Assembly (NCBI RefSeq): GCF_024181585.1
Contig: NZ_CP054258.1
Location: 1,674,001-1,738,000, forward strand
Length of the DNA stretch: 64,000 bases
Source: Treponema socranskii subsp. buccale
GTDB taxonomy: Bacteria > Spirochaetota > Spirochaetia > Treponematales > Treponemataceae
Reading direction: 5' to 3'
The translations under genes were made by a program, and so were the position numbers. Position 1 is the stretch's first letter. Each line of letters opens with the position of its first letter. Positions 42,151 to 51,759 of the stretch are shown here, piece by piece. Below the pieces are notes generated by a model that made no database searches, was not told where the DNA came from, and saw only the letters and a program-made list of their open reading frames with translations.

Positions 42151-43155
42151 TTAGAAAATTCTTTTACACGATTCGCGGATTATCAAATGCGGTTCAAGAA
42201 TAATTTTTTTTATATCGCGGCTTGAGTTTTCAACCTTTTGCAGCAGACGTTCGGTCGCAATCTCGGCAATTTCTTCTATAGGCTGCGCAATCGTCGTCAG
42301 CGTCGGCGATACGACGGCGGAAAGTTCCGTATTGTCGAATCCTATGACGGAAATATCGTCGGGAACGCGTACGCCGTATGCAGCGGCGGTATGAATAAAT
42401 CCGATCGCCATCATATCGTTGCACGCGAACACCGCCTGCGGCATTTCCGAAAGAAGATGCAAGTGTAAAAATGCATCCCTTCCTCCGCTGTAATGAAAGT
42501 CGCCGCCGCATACGAACTTCTCATCGAATGCAATACCGTTTTCTTCAAGCGCCCTCTTAAAACCCGCCGTACGCTGCATACTCGAAGAAATTCCCGCGGG
42601 TCCCGTTATGCAGCCGATCTTCGTAAATCCGAGTCCGATCAAATAGGACGCAGCATCGTAACCGCCCTTTTCATTGTTTACGATTATATTGTCGGCCGAA
42701 CCGTGATGCACATCGCGGTCGACGATAACCGCAGGAACCGAAGCCGTTTCGCATTTTCGAATATCGCCGCCCGCCCCGTTGCTCGATATAAATATAACTC
42801 CGTCAACTTGTTTGGAAATCAGCATATCGATGTAATACGACTGCTGCGCGGCGTTGTTGTCCGTATTGCACAAAATTATATTGTAGCCCAATGAAAAACA
42901 AACTCTGTCTACGGCGCGCGCGATTTCAGCAAAAAAAGTATTCGTACAGTCGGGCACGATAAGCCCCAACGATTTTGATGCCCCGCCCCGCAGTCTCCGT
43001 GCGGCGACATTCGGCTTATAATTCAGTTCCCGTACCGCCATCGCCACTTTTGACCGCAAATCGTCGCTCACATAACGCGTATTGTTAAACACGTGAGAGA
43101 CCGTCGCAGTAGAAACTCCGGCACGCTTTGCTACTTCATAGATCGTAGGATTCAT
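42151..43155 (-). CDS. LacI-family regulator of the ribose operon
   Basis: A 334-residue repressor. The N-terminal HTH and hinge helix (MNPTIYEVAKRAGVSTATVS, then VFNNTRYVSDDLRSKV and the hinge NVAARRLRGG) precede a periplasmic-binding-like effector domain (SLGLIVPDCTNTFFAEIARA, ISVIGFDNTELSAVVSPTLT). It is directly upstream of rbsD and its operator on the same strand, so an RbsR role with ribose as inducer is inferred. The start at 43155 is set by the HTH; the ribosome site is weak (GAGGT 13 bases upstream). Confidence 0.9.
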   Translation of the reverse strand: MNPTIYEVAKRAGVSTATVSHVFNNTRYVSDDLRSKVAMAVRELNYKPNVAARRLRGGASKSLGLIVPDCTNTFFAEIARAVDRVCFSLGYNIILCNTDNNAAQQSYYIDMLISKQVDGVIFISSNGAGGDIRKCETASVPAVIVDRDVHHGSADNIIVNNEKGGYDAASYLIGLGFTKIGCITGPAGISSSMQRTAGFKRALEENGIAFDEKFVCGGDFHYSGGRDAFLHLHLLSEMPQAVFACNDMMAIGFIHTAAAYGVRVPDDISVIGFDNTELSAVVSPTLTTIAQPIEEIAEIATERLLQKVENSSRDIKKIILEPHLIIRESCKRIF

Positions 43156-43290
43156 CGCATAGGAATTTACCTCATAATTTTTATTTTTACAAGATAAGAT
43201 ACAGTCGATCGGCACGCATTCGGCGACAGGCATTCGTCGTACAACGTTATCTTTTCCAACCTCCGACACTCTTGTCGGCGACGATTTTAT

Positions 43291-43319
43291 TTGACGATTT
43301 TAAAATATATCGATATAGT
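43291..43319 (+). promoter_or_regulatory. Promoter of the rubredoxin gene
   Basis: TTGACG (43291-43296), a 17-base spacer and TATAGT (43314-43319), 70 bases before the start codon. Confidence 0.6.
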
Positions 43320-43389
43320 ATAAGTATTGCAGAGCAATCTGCAAGAATTTTACAAAGATGCGGTACAACGCAATCTGAGGAGCGTAGCT

Positions 43390-43548
43390 ATGGACAAATA
43401 CGAATGCACCGTATGCGGGTACGTATACGACCCGGAAAAAGGCGATCCCGACGGCGGCATAGCGCCGGGCACGAAGTGGGAAGACATCCCCGACGATTGG
43501 GTATGCCCGTTGTGCGGCGCTGGAAAAGATTCGTTTCAAAAAAAATAA
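43390..43548 (+). CDS. Rubredoxin
   Basis: A 52-residue electron carrier with a single Fe(SCys)4 site. The ligands are the two pairs [10 protein letters not shown] and [26 protein letters not shown] is typical. GAGGAG precedes the ATG at 43390; the earlier in-frame ATG lies in the leader. It probably feeds electrons to oxygen- or peroxide-detoxifying enzymes in an anaerobe. Confidence 0.95.
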   Translation: MDKYECTVCGYVYDPEKGDPDGGIAPGTKWEDIPDDWVCPLCGAGKDSFQKK

Positions 43549-43567
43549 ATCGAGGCGAAAATCGCCG

Positions 43568-44113
43568 TTACAGGGTATAGCGTGCCCGCTCGCCGCCGAT
43601 AAGACGCGGACGGGTGCGCGCGCATACGATGTGCGCTTCTCCGATGCTTTTTTGTCCGATGCGGACGGGAACGGCCACATCGCGCAAATGCATGCCGATA
43701 AGCGTATCGCCGATGTCGATTCCGGCATCGGCTTTTATATGCTCGGTAACGGCGGGCTTTTCAAACAGACGGTACGCCGCCGACGCAAACGAGCCGCCGG
43801 CGTGAATCCACGGAACGACGGAAACCCTCTCATAATCGTATTTTTCCAAACAGGCTTCTTCGATGACGAGCGCACGGTTCAAATGTTCGCAGCACTGCGC
43901 TGCAAGGAATATGCCGCTCGGCCGAACGATATCGTATATCGCTTTAAAGACTTCCCTTCCCGCCTCTTCGTTCGAAGCCGTTCCGATTTTGCTTCCGAGA
44001 ATTTCGCTCGAAGAACATCCGACGACGAGGATGTTTCCTTCTTTCAGCTCTGCCGCTGAAAGCAATTGATTGACGGCATTTTTTACATCTTCGATAATTC
44101 GACTCATAGTCAT
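43568..44113 (-). CDS. UPF0340 (TIGR01440, DUF436) family protein
   Basis: A 181-residue protein with the family landmarks LVVGCSSSEILGSKIGTASN, LAAQCCEHLNRALVIEE, VSVVPWIHAGGSFASAAY, IDIGDTLIGMHL and ARTRPRLIGGERARY. Related to B. subtilis YwlG; the biochemical role is not established. AAGGA precedes the ATG. It is 4 bases downstream of the hydrolase gene. Confidence 0.9.
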   Translation of the reverse strand: MTMSRIIEDVKNAVNQLLSAAELKEGNILVVGCSSSEILGSKIGTASNEEAGREVFKAIYDIVRPSGIFLAAQCCEHLNRALVIEEACLEKYDYERVSVVPWIHAGGSFASAAYRLFEKPAVTEHIKADAGIDIGDTLIGMHLRDVAVPVRIGQKSIGEAHIVCARTRPRLIGGERARYTL

Positions 44114-44117
44114 CTTT

Positions 44118-45074
44118 TTATCCTTGTACTTTTTTTACGGCGTACTTGTCCATAAATTCGATTATCTTTTTTTCGTATCCCTTTCTGCCGAGCGCGTAGT
44201 TAACCGCGTGAGGAGAACCTTTAATAATGAGCAGTTCTTTCGGTGCTTTGCACGCTTCGTAATTTTTTTCCGACATATACAACGGCACGAAAGTGTCCGC
44301 ATCTCCGTGGACAAAAAGCACGGGGATTTTATTTTCGGCAAGCGCATCGAGCGTCGAATATTCGCTCAAGCTGAAATCCGCGATCGAGCGGGCGAGCATA
44401 TCGGAAATCGCGAGAGTCGGAAAAAGCGGGAGGTGATACGATGCTTTCAGTACGTGCGCGATTTCATCACGAGGCGAAGTATAGCCGCAGTCGGCGATGA
44501 TACATTTAACGTTTTCGGAAAGCCCCGTGCTTGATGCCATGAGCACCGTAGAAGCTCCCATCGAAACGCCGTAGAGTATGATCGGGAGCGCCCCTCCGTT
44601 TTTTTTATCGATCGCCGCCGCCCAATCGCGGCAGTCGAAGCGCTCTTTTATGCCGAACGTGAGACAGTTGCCGCCGCTTTCCCCGTGCGCTCTTTCGTGC
44701 GGCAGCAAAACGTTCCATCCCCGTTCATGAAAAAACTGTACGGCAAGCGAAAAATCGCTCATCGGACTTCCGTGATAGCCGTGCATACAGACAACGGTTC
44801 CCTGTGCACCTTCCGCACGCACGTACCATGCGGCAAGTTCGATGCCGTCACAGGATGTGATACAAACGTTTTCCTTTTCCATGCGATGAAACGAATCGAC
44901 GGCGCTGTGGAGCTCCGCAAGGTACGGCGCGAGAGCGGGCACATCTTCAAAAATTTCAGGCGCCCTTTTCTTTCGCCTGACAACCGTCGGACGGAAGAGA
45001 AAAGCGTACACGAGCAGCGTCAGGACGGCGAACAAAGCCGCGCAGATACTGAAAGCGATAATGACCATACGCAT
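44118..45074 (-). CDS. Alpha/beta hydrolase with N-terminal membrane anchor
   Basis: A 318-residue protein. An N-terminal helix (VIIAFSICAALFAVLTLLVYAFLF) precedes a hydrolase domain with VVCMHGYHGSPMSDF (oxyanion region), nucleophile elbow YGVSMGAS, acid in VLFVHGDADTFVP and His in IKGSPHAVN. The substrate is unknown; esterase-like proteins of this type are common. An inner ATG two codons later is equally possible. Confidence 0.85.
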   Translation of the reverse strand: MRMVIIAFSICAALFAVLTLLVYAFLFRPTVVRRKKRAPEIFEDVPALAPYLAELHSAVDSFHRMEKENVCITSCDGIELAAWYVRAEGAQGTVVCMHGYHGSPMSDFSLAVQFFHERGWNVLLPHERAHGESGGNCLTFGIKERFDCRDWAAAIDKKNGGALPIILYGVSMGASTVLMASSTGLSENVKCIIADCGYTSPRDEIAHVLKASYHLPLFPTLAISDMLARSIADFSLSEYSTLDALAENKIPVLFVHGDADTFVPLYMSEKNYEACKAPKELLIIKGSPHAVNYALGRKGYEKKIIEFMDKYAVKKVQG

Positions 45075-45207
45075 AGTGCGAGTATACCGTTTTTACGCAA
45101 TCGCCGCACCACCTCTTTTCGTTTTCCGCATCATGGAAAATACTTTCGAAAACCGAGAGAAAAGCGTATTTTCTAAAAAAAAGAGCTTCCGAAATTCCGC
45201 ACTTCGA

Positions 45208-46317
45208 TTAATGGTTAAAAGTATCGGAAAGTACAAAAGCGGCATTTTTTTTCCAATAATCGTCGGGGGCGGAGTTTGCAAGCGCCGCATAGAGGTCGAA
45301 CGCAAATCGTTCGTTTCCCGCTTTCCGCACGCAGCCGGCAAAATCAGAAAACCCTTTCCAAACCTGCCGATCCGACGCCCAATCGACGATGTCGGGAAAA
45401 CGCCTGATTTCCGTAAAAAGACGACCGAGGTTTTGATATTCGAATTCGGGATCCCGCGCTTTTACGGTATTGTACATTTTCGTAAAAGCAGTAAGAGTTC
45501 CGAGCGCGAAGGCTTTCAGCGCTTTATCGGAAAAACCGCGCTCGTCGTAGTACGATGCGAGTTTGAAATATGCTTTAAGTGCCGTATAATCTTCCGACCT
45601 GAAAAGCGTAAAAAATTTTTCCATCGCTCCCGCTTCCCTGTCTTGCACGATACGCATAAGCGCTTTTTCAAAGCTTTCGTTTTTTAATAAACTGTCACCG
45701 CTTACGATAAGAAGCAAATCTTTTTCATAGCCGTCGAAATCTTTTTCGATAAGCGCGATGTCGGAAAGCTCGTACAAAATATCGTAGCGTTCGTCCGGCA
45801 CGTCGAGAAGCGCGCCGTTCTGCCACGCGTTAATGAGATATTGTTTTGCGAGCGCGTATTCGCCTTCCAAAGCGTAGACGCGGCCGATAAGGCGATCGGC
45901 TTCGGGAAGAGAAAAGCGCGTCGAAACGTAGGAGACGAGGGCGGGCACGGAATTATGAAAAAACGCGCTTGTATTTTTCCCGATATAGCGCTCGACGATT
46001 TCAACGGCGTCGTAGTCTTCACGCTTTTTGAGAACTGCAAGCACGTCGGAAAGTACGCCGTTCGCCTTTTGCACTTCGCGCGGTTTTAAAGCATAAGAGA
46101 GCGTATCGGCTTCCCATGCGACGATCTCGCGCCGGGCTGTTTTCGCGTCGTTTGCAAGACGGAGCGCTTCTCCGTAGTTTCCGTTATCGAATTCGATGAG
46201 AGCGCGACGAAGCAGTTTTATATCGCCTGCAAGATCACGCGGTTTTTTAGGACGCACTTGCGCGCCGAGCGCCGAATACGTCATGAGCAATACGGAAAAA
46301 ATAATAATCTTTTTCAT
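45208..46317 (-). CDS. Hypothetical periplasmic TPR-like protein
   Basis: A 369-residue protein with a signal peptide (MKKIIIFSVLLMTYSALGAQ) followed by helical repeats resembling TPR: IEFDNGNYGEALRLANDAKT, VYALEGEYALAKQYLINAWQ, YYDERGFSDKALKAFALGTL. It ends in AFVLSDTFNH. No enzymatic motif is seen. The ribosome site is weak. Confidence 0.7.
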   Translation of the reverse strand: MKKIIIFSVLLMTYSALGAQVRPKKPRDLAGDIKLLRRALIEFDNGNYGEALRLANDAKTARREIVAWEADTLSYALKPREVQKANGVLSDVLAVLKKREDYDAVEIVERYIGKNTSAFFHNSVPALVSYVSTRFSLPEADRLIGRVYALEGEYALAKQYLINAWQNGALLDVPDERYDILYELSDIALIEKDFDGYEKDLLLIVSGDSLLKNESFEKALMRIVQDREAGAMEKFFTLFRSEDYTALKAYFKLASYYDERGFSDKALKAFALGTLTAFTKMYNTVKARDPEFEYQNLGRLFTEIRRFPDIVDWASDRQVWKGFSDFAGCVRKAGNERFAFDLYAALANSAPDDYWKKNAAFVLSDTFNH

Positions 46318-46339
46318 AAGTCAACCGGTTCCGGAATTG

Positions 46340-46385
46340 AGAAAAACGGTTAAACGAAACACTGAAATAGCGTGCTTCGTTTAAC
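46340..46385 (-). terminator. Terminator of ispG / ATPase 2 operon, conserved-loop hairpin
   Basis: On the minus strand a 14-bp stem with one mismatch, GTTAAACGAAGCAC / GTGTTTCGTTTAAC (46385-46349), has the loop GCTATTTCA and is followed by CGTTTTTC. It is 30 bases beyond the ispG stop. The 9-base loop is identical to those of the hairpins at 4286 and 4427. Confidence 0.7.
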
Positions 46386-46414
46386 GACCGCTCAGTCGGT
46401 ACAATCGATACGTT

Positions 46415-47500
46415 TTACAGCGTGTTCAATTCTTCTCTGAATACTTTATCGGCATCTTTTGCGTCGACGGTTCGCACTATTTTTCCTTTTTTAAATATGA
46501 CGACTTTATTGCCCGACCCCGCTATCCCCAAGTCCGCGTGTTTTCCCTCTCCCGGTCCGTTTACGACGCAGCCCATAACAGCGACGCTTATGTTTTTATC
46601 GAGCGATAAAAGTTCTCTTTGCCATTTTTCGACAAAGGCGTGCACGTCGAATCCGATCCTCCCGCACCTCGGACAGGAAATGAGCTTTACGCCGCCCTCT
46701 CTTTTTCCGCATTCTACAAGTATTTCGCGGCCGGCTATCACTTCGTTTTCGGGGGATGAGGAAAGGCTTACGCGGATCGTATCTCCGATGCCTTTTGAAA
46801 GCAGGGCGCCGAAAGCGAGCGTGCTCTTTACGATGCCGGTGATGAGCGGTCCCGCTTCCGTCACTCCGATGTGAAGGGGTATATCGTATTTTTTTGCAAA
46901 TACTTCGTTCGCTTCGATCGTTTCACTTACCGAAGACGCTTTCATGCTGACGACAAACTGCGTAAAACCGAGTTCGTCGAATACGGCGGCTTCGCGCGAT
47001 GCCGTTTCGGAAAGCGCTTCCGCTCTCGACATGGAACCCGCTTCAACTTTCGCCGCAAGGTCTTTCGGAAAACTTCCCGTATTGACGCCGATTCTGATCG
47101 CGGCGTTTTTTTCGCGGCACGAAGCGACGACCTTTTCGACGTTTTCACGAGAACCGATATTGCCGGGGTTGATGCGGATCGCGGCGACGTTGCCGCGAAG
47201 ACATTCGAGGGCGAGCCGGTAGTCGAAGTGAATATCGGCGACGAGAGGTACCGTGCATTCGGCGGCTATCGCGCAGAGTGCGCGCGCGCTTTCCATATCG
47301 GGAACGGCAAAACGCACGATATCGCAGCCTATCCCTTTGAGTGCGTGTATTTCTTCTACGAGCGCTTCGCGCTTTTCCGAATCGGCGTCCAAACCGACGA
47401 TGGATTTTTTCCACATCGTCTGTACCGAAACGGGCTCTCCGCCGCCGACGGCAATGCGCTCCGTTTTACCGTTTCCGCCGAGATAGACTTTTTTCGTCAT
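46415..47500 (-). CDS. ispG: 4-hydroxy-3-methylbut-2-enyl diphosphate synthase
   Basis: A 361-residue [4Fe-4S] enzyme of the MEP isoprenoid pathway, converting the cyclic diphosphate MEcPP to HMBPP. The TIM-barrel part shows VPLVADIHFDYRLAL and IRINPGNIGS. The cluster part shows SCPRCGR, AVMGCVVNGPGE and HADLGIAG. It follows atpK of ATPase 2 after 21 bases, so it may be expressed from that operon. Confidence 0.96.
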   Translation of the reverse strand: MTKKVYLGGNGKTERIAVGGGEPVSVQTMWKKSIVGLDADSEKREALVEEIHALKGIGCDIVRFAVPDMESARALCAIAAECTVPLVADIHFDYRLALECLRGNVAAIRINPGNIGSRENVEKVVASCREKNAAIRIGVNTGSFPKDLAAKVEAGSMSRAEALSETASREAAVFDELGFTQFVVSMKASSVSETIEANEVFAKKYDIPLHIGVTEAGPLITGIVKSTLAFGALLSKGIGDTIRVSLSSSPENEVIAGREILVECGKREGGVKLISCPRCGRIGFDVHAFVEKWQRELLSLDKNISVAVMGCVVNGPGEGKHADLGIAGSGNKVVIFKKGKIVRTVDAKDADKVFREELNTL

Positions 47501-47521
47501 GCGCGCTTTTTGAAAGAACGC

Positions 47522-47947
47522 TTATCGGCAAAAACCGATGCCGAAAGCCATGACAAAGAGAGCGACGGTTTCGCAAAGACCGACGACCATGATATAGCTC
47601 GCAAAGCCTTTGCCCGTTTCCCCGAGCGCATCCGAACCGGCTGCTCCCGCCTGTCCCTGAGCGACGGCAGACGCGCCCATCGCAAGTCCTGCGGCAACGC
47701 CGAGTCCGAGTAAAAACAGCGGATTTTGACCCGAATCGAGGATGCTCCTCGTCAAAAGAAATCCGTAAATCGTCTGCGTCAGAGGTGCGCCTGCAAAGAC
47801 GGTGAGGATAAAAGGCGCGGGCTTATTGTTTACGTAACAGCGTTTCCATGCACCGATCGCGCCTTGACCTGCGATACCGATTCCGAACGCGCTTCCGATA
47901 GCGGCGAGCCCCATCACGACACCTGCACCAAGCATTCCCAAATTCAT
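47522..47947 (-). CDS. atpK: V-type ATPase proteolipid subunit K, two-hairpin type (ATPase 2)
   Basis: A 141-residue rotor subunit with four membrane helices. Only the last hairpin carries the ion Glu (Glu126 in VVGLCETVALF). The residues that bind Na+ in Enterococcus hirae NtpK (Thr64, Gln65, Tyr68, Gln110, Glu139) have matches here: Thr57, Gln58 and Tyr61 in APLTQTIYGF, Gln97 in AVAQGQAGAAG, and Glu126. Na+ coupling is inferred. Last ATPase gene of operon 2. Confidence 0.93.
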   Translation of the reverse strand: MNLGMLGAGVVMGLAAIGSAFGIGIAGQGAIGAWKRCYVNNKPAPFILTVFAGAPLTQTIYGFLLTRSILDSGQNPLFLLGLGVAAGLAMGASAVAQGQAGAAGSDALGETGKGFASYIMVVGLCETVALFVMAFGIGFCR

Positions 47948-47964
47948 AACAACTCCTATTATTC

Positions 47965-49857
47965 CTATAACGCCGCTTCTCTGAACGGCTCATATTTATA
48001 TCCCGACCACGACATACCGAGGTGGCTTGAAAATTCAAGCGTATTCAAACGCACGCCATGAACGATAACCGAAAGCACGTTCAATGCGACGTTAAGTCCG
48101 TGCCCCGTTACGAGCAGGACGAGTGCGGCGACAAAGAAAATCGCGTGTCCCAAAAGCGGACCCGCCATCGTGTTGACCGTACTCGAAATCGCGCTGCCGG
48201 CCAAAGCGACCGCCCACAGGCGGATATACGACACGATATCCGAAAATACGTTTACGACACCGAGCACTACCGAAATGATGTTTTTACAGCTTTCGAGCAC
48301 CGCCCTTCCGACACTGCCGTCGTAATTCGAAAACACGAAGCTCATCAAAAAGCCGCCTCCGACGAGCGCGAGCGAAACGCGGCCGACGGGAATACCGTAC
48401 ACGACTTTATCGAGCGAAAAGATTTCCCCGCTGATGACGAGCATGAGCACGATGTAAAACATACCCCACAGCATGAGCATGGAACCCAAGTCTCCTATGC
48501 ACTTCGGAGAGCGTATGTCGTTTATAAAGCACTTGATGTGAGCGACCGTCAGCTGCACGAGCGCGAGCGTAAAGCAAAACACTTGCAGATTTTGATCGGT
48601 CGTAAGGAGACTGTGCACGCCGTCGTAGCGGGAAGCGTATGCCGAAGAAATCGGCGGAATCGAAAGAGAAGTGAGCCATGAGGGAAGCTTGTCGGCGGCA
48701 ATGCCGAACCACGTACACGTAAGCGTTCCCCACACGACCGTCGAAAAAGAAAGGAGCGCAAGGAGACTCATCATCGGATTCGTTTTTTTGCCTGCAGCCT
48801 TCGATTTGACCGTTACGGCGAGCGCAAGAGCGAGCATAATGAGTCCGTAACCCGCGTCGCCGAAAATCATGCCGAAAAAGATCGTAAAGAAAAACAAAAA
48901 CCATCCGGAAATATCGAATTCGCGGTAGCCCGGAACGGTGCCGAGAAAATCGGTGAGCGGATAGATGATGCTTACGAGCGGATTGTTTTTAAGCTTTGTC
49001 GGCGGATCATCGGTCTCTTCGACTTCGCTCGAAGAAAGCGCCCAGCCGTTTTGTTTCGCCGCCTCTTCCAAAGCGGAAAAGCCGTCGGACGGAACATAGC
49101 CTGAAAGCCACGCGAGATCGCTCTCTTTGCCTTCGTTTTCTTTTCCCATACCCGCATACACGTTTTCGAATTCGATCTCTTTTGCGAGCTTTTTCGCATA
49201 CGAATCGATCTGTCGTCCATACACCGCCTGTGCCGCAAGTTCGGTTTCGATTTCACGGATGCGTTTTATATTGCCTTCGATTTGCTCGGAAAGTTTTTCC
49301 GTAGCGATTTTCGGAAGCGGCACTTCAAAGGCTTCGGGCGGAAGATTTTCAGGCCGCTCTTTTCCGATAAGCAAAAATCGTACATCGCGCTTTCCGGTAT
49401 TGACGAGCACCGTATCGATGGAATCGTCCAAAGCGGTGTATAAATCGGCCGGCATTTCGTACATCGAAAGCGCTATTCCTTTTTCGGAAAGATAAGCGAA
49501 ATCGTCCGGATCGACACTGCCCCACTTTGCAAAGCGTTCGAGTTCGACGGTGTCGGCGCCGAGCGCATCGATGAGCGATTTTTTTTCGTCGAAAAGAGAT
49601 GTAACCGTTTTGCTTTTTTCGGCGACTCCGGCTTCATCGAGGTTTTCGGCGCGGGATGTTTTCGGCGCTTTTATCTCGGAAAGGATCGCGTATGCGTTTT
49701 GCGCGCATGAAAAACTTTCTTTCAAAGCGGAAAGCTTTTCGCTTTCACCTTCAAGGCTTTCCAAGTGCATGACGCCGAGCTTACGCAATTTTTCGAGCGC
49801 GTCTTTTTTTTCTTTTTCGAGAATGACGACGGAAACTTTTTTCATCGCTACGATCAT
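47965..49857 (-). CDS. atpI: V-type ATPase subunit I (ATPase 2)
   Basis: A 630-residue membrane stator subunit. The N-terminal half is soluble coiled coil (MKKVSVVILEKEKKDALEKL). The membrane half includes ISGWFLFFFTIFFGMIFGDAG and the conserved end NVFSDIVSYIRLWAVALAGSAISSTVN. The ATG at 49857 overlaps the TGA of atpD (ATGA), so translation is probably coupled; a second ATG four codons later matches the family start. Confidence 0.95.
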   Translation of the reverse strand: MIVAMKKVSVVILEKEKKDALEKLRKLGVMHLESLEGESEKLSALKESFSCAQNAYAILSEIKAPKTSRAENLDEAGVAEKSKTVTSLFDEKKSLIDALGADTVELERFAKWGSVDPDDFAYLSEKGIALSMYEMPADLYTALDDSIDTVLVNTGKRDVRFLLIGKERPENLPPEAFEVPLPKIATEKLSEQIEGNIKRIREIETELAAQAVYGRQIDSYAKKLAKEIEFENVYAGMGKENEGKESDLAWLSGYVPSDGFSALEEAAKQNGWALSSSEVEETDDPPTKLKNNPLVSIIYPLTDFLGTVPGYREFDISGWFLFFFTIFFGMIFGDAGYGLIMLALALAVTVKSKAAGKKTNPMMSLLALLSFSTVVWGTLTCTWFGIAADKLPSWLTSLSIPPISSAYASRYDGVHSLLTTDQNLQVFCFTLALVQLTVAHIKCFINDIRSPKCIGDLGSMLMLWGMFYIVLMLVISGEIFSLDKVVYGIPVGRVSLALVGGGFLMSFVFSNYDGSVGRAVLESCKNIISVVLGVVNVFSDIVSYIRLWAVALAGSAISSTVNTMAGPLLGHAIFFVAALVLLVTGHGLNVALNVLSVIVHGVRLNTLEFSSHLGMSWSGYKYEPFREAAL

Positions 49858-50456
49858 TTCGCTTCAGCCTCCAGTTTCCGCTTCGATATCTTACTGCGCA
49901 CGACTGCGGCGACTCTTTCATCGCCGAGGAACACGGATATCTTTCTGATATTTTCTTTCGCTTCGGGAATCTTCACTTTTTCGAAAAGGTTGACGCGCTG
50001 CGTCGTCGTGCGAAGCTCTTTCGAAAGGAGGCGCACCTGTTCGTCGAGCACTTCCGCTTCCAAATCGAGTTCGAGCGCTCTTTCCATGCGATCGGCCGCC
50101 ATATCGATCCACACGGGCGTTTCGTAGAGATCGTACTCGGCTCTCGTAAAATCGGCGCCTTCGTAAATCGGAATCTTCACGCCCGCGATATTGCCCGTGC
50201 CTTTTCGTATATTGCTTACGCGCACCGTATCGCGTCCGAAGGATTCGGCATCGGCGAACACGGCGATCCATTCGTCGAATTCCTTTTCGAGCGCTTTACG
50301 CGCATCGCGCACTTCACGCGCTTTTATGTCGATGGCGCGAATTTCGGTTTGGAGCTGCTGCTTTTTGAGCGTAAGTGTCGGAAGATAGCGCTGATACATT
50401 TTCAGCGCATCTTTTTGAATCTTTTGCTCGTTTTTCGTCAGCTTGATCTTCGCCAT
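49854..50456 (-). CDS. atpD: V-type ATPase subunit D (ATPase 2)
   Basis: A 200-residue rotor-stalk protein, largely two antiparallel helices: KIKLTKNEQKIQKDALKMYQ at the start and TTQRVNLFEKVKIPEAKENI in the C-terminal helix. It is 3 bases after atpB and overlaps atpI. Confidence 0.93.
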   Translation of the reverse strand: MAKIKLTKNEQKIQKDALKMYQRYLPTLTLKKQQLQTEIRAIDIKAREVRDARKALEKEFDEWIAVFADAESFGRDTVRVSNIRKGTGNIAGVKIPIYEGADFTRAEYDLYETPVWIDMAADRMERALELDLEAEVLDEQVRLLSKELRTTTQRVNLFEKVKIPEAKENIRKISVFLGDERVAAVVRSKISKRKLEAEAK

Positions 50457-50459
50457 ACG

Positions 50460-51758
50460 TTAATCCCTTTTCGGCCAATACTTATCGAGCAGTCCCGTTT
50501 TTATACCCGTTTCCTCTTTGTCGAAACAGTCGGCGAGAATCTTCCAGCCCGAATCGAGGGCGTCTTCGAGCGATATGTTTTTCGACAGATCCATCATTTC
50601 GTCTTCGAATTCTTTGCCGTATTTGATGAGCTTGTTGTCCCACGCGCTCATCATAAAGCCCATCGATTTTTTTTCAAGCGTATCTTTATACGAAGAATAC
50701 AGGCGTATCATGCCGTCCATGAGAGCGCGATGATCGTCCCTCGTCTTTCCGTTGACGTTCTGCTTTAAGCGCGAAAGACTTCCGAACGGTTCGATGCGGC
50801 CGCCCTTGAGATAATACTGCCCTTCGGTGATATAGCCCGTATTGTCGGGCACGGGATGCGTTACGTCGTCTCCGGGCATCGTCGTCACGGCGAGGACGGT
50901 TACCGACCCCGCGCCTTCGAAGTCGACGGCTTTTTCGTAGCGGGAAGCGAGCTGACTGTACAAGTCGCCGGGATAACCGCGGTTCGACGGAACCTGTTCC
51001 TGCGTGATAGCGATCTCTTTCATCGCGTCGGCGAAGTTCGTCATATCGGTCAAAAGGACGAGCACGTCTTTGCCCTGCAGCGCAAACTGTTCGGCGACGG
51101 CAAGGCTCAAATCGGGCACTTTCATGCATTCGACCGTCGGATCGGCGGCCGTGTGGATAAACATAACGGTGCGGCTCATCGCTCCGCCGTTTTCGAGCGT
51201 GTTTTTAAAGTACAGGTAATCGTCGTACTTTAAGCCCATACCGCCGAGCACGATGACGTCGACTTCCGCCTGCATCGCAATGCGCGCGAGCAACTGGTTG
51301 TACGGTTCTCCCGAAATGCTGAATATCGGCAGCTTTTGCGAAACGACGAGCGTATTGAACATGTCGATCATCGGGATACCCGTGCGGATCATGCGGTTTG
51401 CCATAATGCGCTTGGAAGGATTGACCGAAGGCCCGCCTATCGTTACGAGGTTGTCCGTAAGAGCAGGTCCCGCGTCGCGGGGAGATGCGGAGCCGTTGAA
51501 AATGCGGCCGAGCAGATTTTCACTGAAACTCACTTCCATCCGGTGTCCGAGAAATTTAACATGATCGCCCGTAGAAATGCCGCGGCCGCCGGCGAAAACC
51601 TGCAGCGACACGACTTCTCCGTCGATTTTATTGACTTCCGCAAGCGATTTTCCGAATCTCGTTTCGATTTCCGCGAGTTCTCCGTAGCGGACGTTGTCGG
51701 CTTTTACCGTGATGACGTTGCCGGTGATCGATTCGATTCGCGAATATATTTTATTCAT
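50460..51758 (-). CDS. atpB: V-type ATPase subunit B (ATPase 2)
   Basis: A 432-residue non-catalytic head subunit. It has [67 protein letters not shown] and [13 protein letters not shown]. The true start is ATG 51758, just after the atpA stop; the longer open frame upstream lies inside atpA in another frame. Confidence 0.95.
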   Translation of the reverse strand: MNKIYSRIESITGNVITVKADNVRYGELAEIETRFGKSLAEVNKIDGEVVSLQVFAGGRGISTGDHVKFLGHRMEVSFSENLLGRIFNGSASPRDAGPALTDNLVTIGGPSVNPSKRIMANRMIRTGIPMIDMFNTLVVSQKLPIFSISGEPYNQLLARIAMQAEVDVIVLGGMGLKYDDYLYFKNTLENGGAMSRTVMFIHTAADPTVECMKVPDLSLAVAEQFALQGKDVLVLLTDMTNFADAMKEIAITQEQVPSNRGYPGDLYSQLASRYEKAVDFEGAGSVTVLAVTTMPGDDVTHPVPDNTGYITEGQYYLKGGRIEPFGSLSRLKQNVNGKTRDDHRALMDGMIRLYSSYKDTLEKKSMGFMMSAWDNKLIKYGKEFEDEMMDLSKNISLEDALDSGWKILADCFDKEETGIKTGLLDKYWPKRD

Positions 51759-51759
51759 A

